From Caulifigura coniformis (lineage in GTDB: Bacteria > Planctomycetota > Planctomycetia > Planctomycetales > Planctomycetaceae), in contig NZ_CP036271.1 of assembly GCF_007745175.1 (NCBI RefSeq), positions 4,166,314 to 4,230,313 of the forward strand: a stretch of DNA of 64,000 bases, in the 5' to 3' direction. The notes beneath the pieces are model-generated. The model made no database searches and was not told the DNA's origin. It saw nothing but the letters and a program-made list of their open reading frames with translations. Positions 59,833 through 64,000 of the stretch are shown in pieces (within the stretch, counting starts at the first letter, position 1; each line of letters opens with the position of its first letter). The translations under genes and the position numbers were made by a program.

Positions 59833-60513
59833 TTGACGCTGGGCGCGGGAGTTCGTCAGATTCGGGCGGGTTCTTATGACAGCAGGGCGAATGCGGTCAA
59901 TCCCGCTTGCCCTTTCTGCCGCGCTTGCGTGGATTGTGAGGGACCGTTGCAGCACAGGTCGCGAGGACGTCGAGCGAATCGCCGCCCGGAGCGTCGCGGA
60001 TTGGCGCCGGTCGAACTGGTGCTCGCGCTGCCCATCTGGATGCTGCTTGCGGCGGCCATGGTGATTGTGGGCAATCTGGGAGCCTGGAAGGTTCGGGGGC
60101 ACCTGGCGGTTCGGGAAGCTGCGGTTCGGGCGCTGTGGCCCCGGACGACTTCGGGCACTTCAAACCCGCTGGAATGGCGCAGGTCATCGGCCCTGATGCA
60201 GTCGCGGCCGACTGGACCGCCCGGTTCCAACGACCTCCTGGCGGGCCATGAGGTGGTGCGCGGTCCACAGATCCAGGCGCCGGGGAGTGCGATCGTCGTC
60301 GGAGTCGACGCCAGGGCGATGGAATCGGTCTCTCGGGCCATTGCGGGAGAGGCATTCCTCAATGAACCGCCAGCCCTTTGGCCTCGATCGGGCGTTCGGA
60401 ATCGATTTGCCCGCGAGTTCGCGATTCTCGATGGCAACGCCGGCCAGTGGACTTTTCCTGTCGAGGGCCCGCTGCGCTGCGGAGTGGTCTGGGACCTGCC
60501 GGTTCTTGAGTGA
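59833..60513 (+). CDS. TadE-like pilus protein
   Basis: Up to 226 residues with an uncertain start (TTG 59833; GTG 59929 is also possible). The key feature is RRGLAPVELVLALPIWMLLA, a prepilin-like hydrophobic segment with the TadE-type charged residue, after a basic stretch. The rest is a soluble domain without a recognised fold. A secretin of Tad type lies at the other end of the window, but no other tad genes are nearby. Confidence 0.65.
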   Translation: MTLGAGVRQIRAGSYDSRANAVNPACPFCRACVDCEGPLQHRSRGRRANRRPERRGLAPVELVLALPIWMLLAAAMVIVGNLGAWKVRGHLAVREAAVRALWPRTTSGTSNPLEWRRSSALMQSRPTGPPGSNDLLAGHEVVRGPQIQAPGSAIVVGVDARAMESVSRAIAGEAFLNEPPALWPRSGVRNRFAREFAILDGNAGQWTFPVEGPLRCGVVWDLPVLE

Positions 60514-60591
60514 ATCGCAACTTCATCAGACCGAAACCGATAGGCGGGAGCGGGTTGCGACATGTCGCCGGCGTCAGACGGCGAGAGCATA

Positions 60592-60619
60592 TTGACACCA
60601 TCCCTCGCGGGTTTAGCAT
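60592..60619 (+). promoter_or_regulatory. Sigma-70-type promoter for ispE
   Basis: A perfect TTGACA and TAGCAT (four of six) with a 16-base spacer lie upstream of ispE. It is the best promoter match seen in the window. Confidence 0.6.
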
Positions 60620-60810
60620 GCAGGGAACGACGCGCTCTTCACTCCTCACACACCGTTCCGTGCGAGATTCGGGACGGTAGAAGCTCGTGACGAAGACCGC
60701 TGATCGCCGTGGCGAAGGCCGCGATCGTTCGAATATCCAGCGGTCTTGCGATGGACTCCGCAGCCGCTGAGGTCAAGCACCATGAGCCCCTACAACAGGA
60801 ACGGGCACGG

Positions 60811-61692
60811 ATGCGCAGCAGATGGATCGGCTCGGCGCTTGTCGTCGATGCGCCGGCAAAACTAAATCTGTCTCTGTCGGTCCTTGGCCGGCGGCCTGAT
60901 GGCTATCACGAGTTGGAAACCGTGATGGTCTCGGTCGGCCTCTACGACACGCTCGTCATCGAGCCTCACGACGATCGGCTCGAGCTGACATGCGAGGGGG
61001 AGTCCGGAACACTTCCCGGTGATGATTCGAACCTGGTGATGCGTGCCGCCGCGCTGCTGAAGTCGACGGCAGGAGTCAAACACGGGGCCGTGATGCGGCT
61101 CATCAAGCGCATTCCGATGCAGGCCGGCATGGGAGGGGGCTCGAGCGATGCCGCCGCAGCGCTCGTCGGGCTGAACGCATTCTGGGACCTTCGACTCTCG
61201 TCCTCCGAACTCCATCCCCTGGCCGCTCAGCTCGGGAGCGACATCAACTTCTTTCTGGACTCCCCTCCCCTGGCGATCTGTCGGGGGCGGGGCGAGGTGG
61301 TCGAGCCGCAACCACTTGCCTGCCCGCTGTGGTTCGTCATCGCGAAACCGGATCGCGGACTCTCCACGGCGGCCGTCTTCCGGCAGCTCGACCTCGCAGA
61401 CTGCGGAAGGGCGGACAGCCGCGCCATCGTGGACGCCGCCGCGCAGGGACATCCCGGACTGATCGCGAACCTGTTGAGTAACGACCTCCAGAGGCCGTCA
61501 CGGGAACTGTCTCCGGAGATCTCGGACCTGCTCGATCGACTGCAGGCGATGTCCCTGTTCCGTGCCCAGATGACCGGGAGCGGATCGGCCTGTTTCGGCG
61601 TGGCTGCCCATCGCGAGCAGGCCACTCGTGCCGCGCGGCGCTTGAAGCAGCAGGGAGTGAAGGACGTGTTTGTGGCGCGAACGGCCGTTTGA
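60811..61692 (+). CDS. ispE: 4-diphosphocytidyl-2-C-methyl-D-erythritol kinase
   Basis: 293 residues of the GHMP kinase family, MEP isoprenoid pathway. [20 protein letters not shown] opens the fold, [20 protein letters not shown] is the ATP loop, and [13 protein letters not shown] closes it. ATG 60811 puts the conserved core ~13 residues in, as in other IspE proteins; GTG 60709 is an alternative with a 34-residue extension. Followed by spoVG. Confidence 0.93.
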   Translation: MRSRWIGSALVVDAPAKLNLSLSVLGRRPDGYHELETVMVSVGLYDTLVIEPHDDRLELTCEGESGTLPGDDSNLVMRAAALLKSTAGVKHGAVMRLIKRIPMQAGMGGGSSDAAAALVGLNAFWDLRLSSSELHPLAAQLGSDINFFLDSPPLAICRGRGEVVEPQPLACPLWFVIAKPDRGLSTAAVFRQLDLADCGRADSRAIVDAAAQGHPGLIANLLSNDLQRPSRELSPEISDLLDRLQAMSLFRAQMTGSGSACFGVAAHREQATRAARRLKQQGVKDVFVARTAV

Positions 61693-61777
61693 CGTCGGCC
61701 GCGATCCGGAGGTGTGTGAGAGCGATTCTTGGAGGATCGTTCGGCGACGTGATGGAAGACACAAGGAGGAGACACCC

Positions 61778-62353
61778 ATGCGAGTCAGTGAAGTCCGCAT
61801 CAAGCTGATGAGCGATCCGCAGGACCGCCTGCTCGCGTTCTGTTCGATCACGTTCGATTCGTGTTTTGTTATCCGGGATCTCAAGATCATCAAGGGGAGC
61901 AAAGGGCCCTTTGTCGCGATGCCCAGCCGGAAGCTGACCGATCGCTGCTCAAAGTGCGGCGGCAAGAACACGCTCCGCTCGGCCTATTGCAACCATTGCG
62001 GAAAGAAACTTGCCGGTGAACGTGTCAACCGCGGCTCGGACGGCCGGGCGAAGCTGTACGCCGACATCGCGCACCCGATCAATTCCGAGTGCCGCGACCA
62101 GATCCAGGCCAGGGTGGTCGAGGCGTACGAGAACGAACTCGTACTGGCGCAGCAGCCGGGCTACATCTGCCACTACGACGATTACGGCGACGACTACGAT
62201 TTCGGCGATGCGCACTACTACGACGAGCCTCATTCGGCTCCGGGGGGACGGATCGACCAGCCGGCCCGGCAGCCGGCACAGGCGCCGCACGCCGTTGATG
62301 CCGAACGCGCCGCGAGGGCACGGACCGGGGGGCCCGGCGCGACGAAGCCCTGA
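61778..62353 (+). CDS. spoVG: SpoVG-family protein with internal zinc ribbon
   Basis: 191 residues. It starts with a strong AAGGAGGA site, 7 bases before the ATG. The SpoVG core is [40 protein letters not shown] and AMPSRKL, then, after an insertion, [20 protein letters not shown]. The insertion has two CxxC knuckles (CSKCGG and CNHCGKK) of a zinc ribbon at about 50-68. The C-terminus is a low-complexity acidic/Ala-rich tail. SpoVG proteins bind DNA or RNA; the role here is inferred. Confidence 0.92.
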   Translation: MRVSEVRIKLMSDPQDRLLAFCSITFDSCFVIRDLKIIKGSKGPFVAMPSRKLTDRCSKCGGKNTLRSAYCNHCGKKLAGERVNRGSDGRAKLYADIAHPINSECRDQIQARVVEAYENELVLAQQPGYICHYDDYGDDYDFGDAHYYDEPHSAPGGRIDQPARQPAQAPHAVDAERAARARTGGPGATKP

Positions 62354-62745
62354 GGCGCCGGACCTCAATCAGAGTGCCGCCCGCCGCTGAGAATCGTCCC
62401 AGGTTCCCGCCCCCCCGCAGCGATCCGGCCAGCACCCCTGATGGCCCGATACGCGGAATCCGGCCCCGCGCGCAACCGCTCCCGGACTGGGAGAGGGCTC
62501 GTTCTTTGGCAATTCAGGACTGACGAGTGATCCACCCGGCGAGACGAAGCGCAGAAGACCTCAAAAACTTGTCACACATGTCACAGGTGTCACAGGTCAG
62601 CAATTCCCAATGGTTCAGACCATTTTCTGCTGTCACAGGTCTCCGTCACAGGTCGTCACACATCTCGCATCACGCCGCACAGGGCCTTCACCAGGGCTGG
62701 CGGACAAGGCTTCGAGACCGCGACGAGTGCGAGTGGCCAGTCGAT
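62354..62745. other. Intergenic region carrying a symmetric repeat array
   Basis: 392 bases between spoVG and the convergent maf gene, with no gene recognised. The first ~215 bases have no structure I can name; the array at 62571-62663 is listed separately. Confidence 0.5.
62571..62663. repeat. Six 9-base units arranged symmetrically around a palindrome
   Basis: Units are GTCACACAT (62571), GTCACAGGT (62580), GTCACAGGT (62589), GTCACAGGT (62632), GTCACAGGT (62645) and GTCACACAT (62655). The outer units are the CAT variant and the inner four the GGT variant. A palindrome AATGGT-TCAG-ACCATT (62609-62624) sits in the centre. Confidence 0.85.
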
Positions 62746-63378
62746 CTAGACCAGTTCCATGTCGAGCAGGAGTTGGCGCGTCTCCGCCAGCGGCAGGCCG
62801 ACGACGTTCGTCAGGCTTCCTTCAATGCGGTCGACGAACATGCTGGCCAGGCCCTGGATGGCGTAGCCCCCGGCCTTTCCGTCGGGCTCGCTCGTCGAGA
62901 GATACCAGTCGAGCCAGTCGGCCCGCGACCGGTTGAAGCTCACGGTCGTCACCGCGATGCACTCGGCCGTCCGTCCATCCGCCCGCTCGATCGTGACAGC
63001 CGTCATCGCGACATGCGGCCTGTGGAAATAGAACTCGTCGAACCATCGCCGCACGGTGGGCCGCGATGGCGACTCGCGCGGCGGCTGCCCGAGCACTGCG
63101 AGGTCGCCCGTGCGTGATTCGGCCACGATCGTAGTGTCGGCCGCGAGGATGGAGGCATCTGGCAGATCGCTACTCTCGGATCGGACGGCCACGCGCTTCA
63201 TCCGGGCGATCTCCAGCAGTCGGTCCTGGACGGCGTTGATCGTCTGGCAGTCGTCGAAGCCCGGTTCGTCGGCGCTGGCCGGCGGGCGAATGACGATTCG
63301 CTCAGGGCGGACCAGCAGGCCCAGAAGTTCCGACCGGCGCGGCGATCGGGAGGCGAGGATCAGGGGAGCGTTGTTCAC
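62746..63378 (-). CDS. Maf-like nucleoside triphosphate pyrophosphatase
   Basis: 210 residues. LILASRSPRRSELLGLL is the N-terminal signature, ASILAADTTIVAESRTGDLA holds the catalytic Asp, and KAGGYAIQGLASMFVDRIEG with TNVVGLPLAETRQLL completes the family. It hydrolyses non-canonical or pyrimidine NTPs. The middle segment (FDEFYFHRPHVAMTA) is more divergent than usual. Downstream of metF by 33 bases. Confidence 0.88.
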   Translation of the reverse strand: MNNAPLILASRSPRRSELLGLLVRPERIVIRPPASADEPGFDDCQTINAVQDRLLEIARMKRVAVRSESSDLPDASILAADTTIVAESRTGDLAVLGQPPRESPSRPTVRRWFDEFYFHRPHVAMTAVTIERADGRTAECIAVTTVSFNRSRADWLDWYLSTSEPDGKAGGYAIQGLASMFVDRIEGSLTNVVGLPLAETRQLLLDMELV

Positions 63379-63411
63379 CGGAGCGTCGGCATGGCGGGGA
63401 GCCGATCGGAT

Positions 63412-64000
63412 TCAGGCAGGCTTCCGGGCCGCGCCTGGCTGGTCGAGGGCGTCCAGAATCTGCTCGCAGGCCGAGGAACGGTTCAGCGCATAGAAGTGAA
63501 TTCCCTGCGCCCCTTCCCGGCAGAGCTCCCGGCACTGCTCGATGGCGAACTCGACTCCGATCTTGAATTGGGCATCCAGATCGTCCTGCACCGCTTCCAG
63601 CCTCGCCGCGAGCGCCTCGGGGAATGCCGCGCCGCACATCTGAGTGATGCGTTTGATGCGCGCGAACTCGGTGATCGGCATGATGCCGGGAATGATTGGG
63701 ATCGTGATTCCGGCAGCCCGGCAACGATCGCGGAAACGGAGGAAGCTCGCGTTGTCGAAAAAGAGCTGCGTGAAGACGGCGTCGGCTCCCGCATCGACCT
63801 TGCGCTTGAGGTTCGACAGGTCGACATCGTGGTCGGGCGCCTCCGGATGCTTCTCGGGATACCCGGCGACGCCGATTCCGGACTGCGGCTTGGTCTTCCG
63901 GATCAGCCCGACAAGCTCATTGGCATAGCTCAGACCTCCATCGACCGGCTTGAACCCTTCCTGGCCGCGGGGCGGATCGCCCCGCAGCGCCATGAAGTTC
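63412..64000 (-). CDS. metF: Methylenetetrahydrofolate reductase, 5' part outside window
   Basis: The visible C-terminal 196 residues are a TIM-barrel flavoenzyme that reduces methylene-THF to methyl-THF. [73 protein letters not shown] and [12 protein letters not shown] are in the MetF order. The frame stays open through the end of the window, so the start lies beyond it. Followed by maf. Confidence 0.95.
   Translation of the reverse strand, partial: NFMALRGDPPRGQEGFKPVDGGLSYANELVGLIRKTKPQSGIGVAGYPEKHPEAPDHDVDLSNLKRKVDAGADAVFTQLFFDNASFLRFRDRCRAAGITIPIIPGIMPITEFARIKRITQMCGAAFPEALAARLEAVQDDLDAQFKIGVEFAIEQCRELCREGAQGIHFYALNRSSACEQILDALDQPGAARKPA

Noticed and set aside
62571-62663. CRISPR array
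   Set aside because: Units are only 9 bases, several are directly adjacent and there are no unique spacers of normal length; no cas genes are present.

Overview
The window looks like chromosomal DNA from a planctomycete of the Planctomycetales (Planctomycetaceae-like). The evidence is high GC, a DUF1559 H-X9-DG pseudopilin followed by a regulatory-like lipoprotein, a PPC protein beside a DUF1549/DUF1553 protein, an N-terminal LEPR-XLL-type sorting region, a dockerin-tagged beta-helix protein, a SpoVG protein, and LPS-type envelope genes (LptF/G, an LpxH-like phosphoesterase, an ArnT-like glycosyltransferase). The species cannot be named from the sequence alone. No rRNA, tRNA or CRISPR array was found.

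Layout. 1-2.5 kb: the 3' part of a Tad/type II-like secretin gene and a Cys/Gly-rich lipoprotein. 2.5-9.2 kb (minus strand): an unknown protein, a HisA-like/NTP-transferase pair, dnaE and a small membrane protein. 9.3-20.4 kb: mixed metabolic and exported genes, including two CrtI-like FAD oxidoreductases, a secreted FAD protein, a DUF1854 protein and a dockerin beta-helix protein. 20.4-24.5 kb: lipoprotein plus pseudopilin, a broken EthD-like gene and an LEPR-XLL surface protein. 24.6-27.2 kb: an SGNH/MBOAT pair of the alginate O-acetylation type. 27.2-31.3 kb: an RlmI-like rRNA methyltransferase and rpsA, transcribed divergently and separated by about 1.1 kb of repeated DNA. 31.4-36.3 kb: PPC and DUF1549/DUF1553 genes. 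36.5-39.3 kb: LpxH-like, tsaE, tatD and a membrane protein. 39.36-40.39 kb: a complete IS630-type element. 40.4-49.0 kb (minus strand): a respiratory complex I cluster nuoH-J-K-L-M-N followed by a small helical protein. 49.3-52.5 kb: hemL, sufE and sufS. 52.5-59.8 kb (minus strand): DUF1570 lipoprotein, lone E2 acyltransferase, FMN reductase, ArnT-like, PAP2 and LptF/G. 59.8-64.0 kb: TadE-like, ispE, spoVG, then maf and metF (cut by the window end) on the minus strand.

How the genes work together. Clear functional units are the membrane arm of complex I, the SufE/SufS desulfurase pair, the SGNH/MBOAT acetylation pair and a lipid A/envelope group. The rest is a patchwork of short operons, many ending at GC-rich hairpins with no T-run.

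The most unusual parts are non-coding or only marginally coding. (1) The rlmI-rpsA interval holds two inverted copies of a small-ORF-bearing repeat and two direct copies of a 106-base repeat, so each divergent translation gene has a related small ORF in front of it. (2) The 62.57-62.66 kb array holds six 9-base units arranged symmetrically around a small palindrome. (3) The IS630-type element landed on the TA of a stop codon, keeps the stop, and appears to split an older operon downstream of nuoN.
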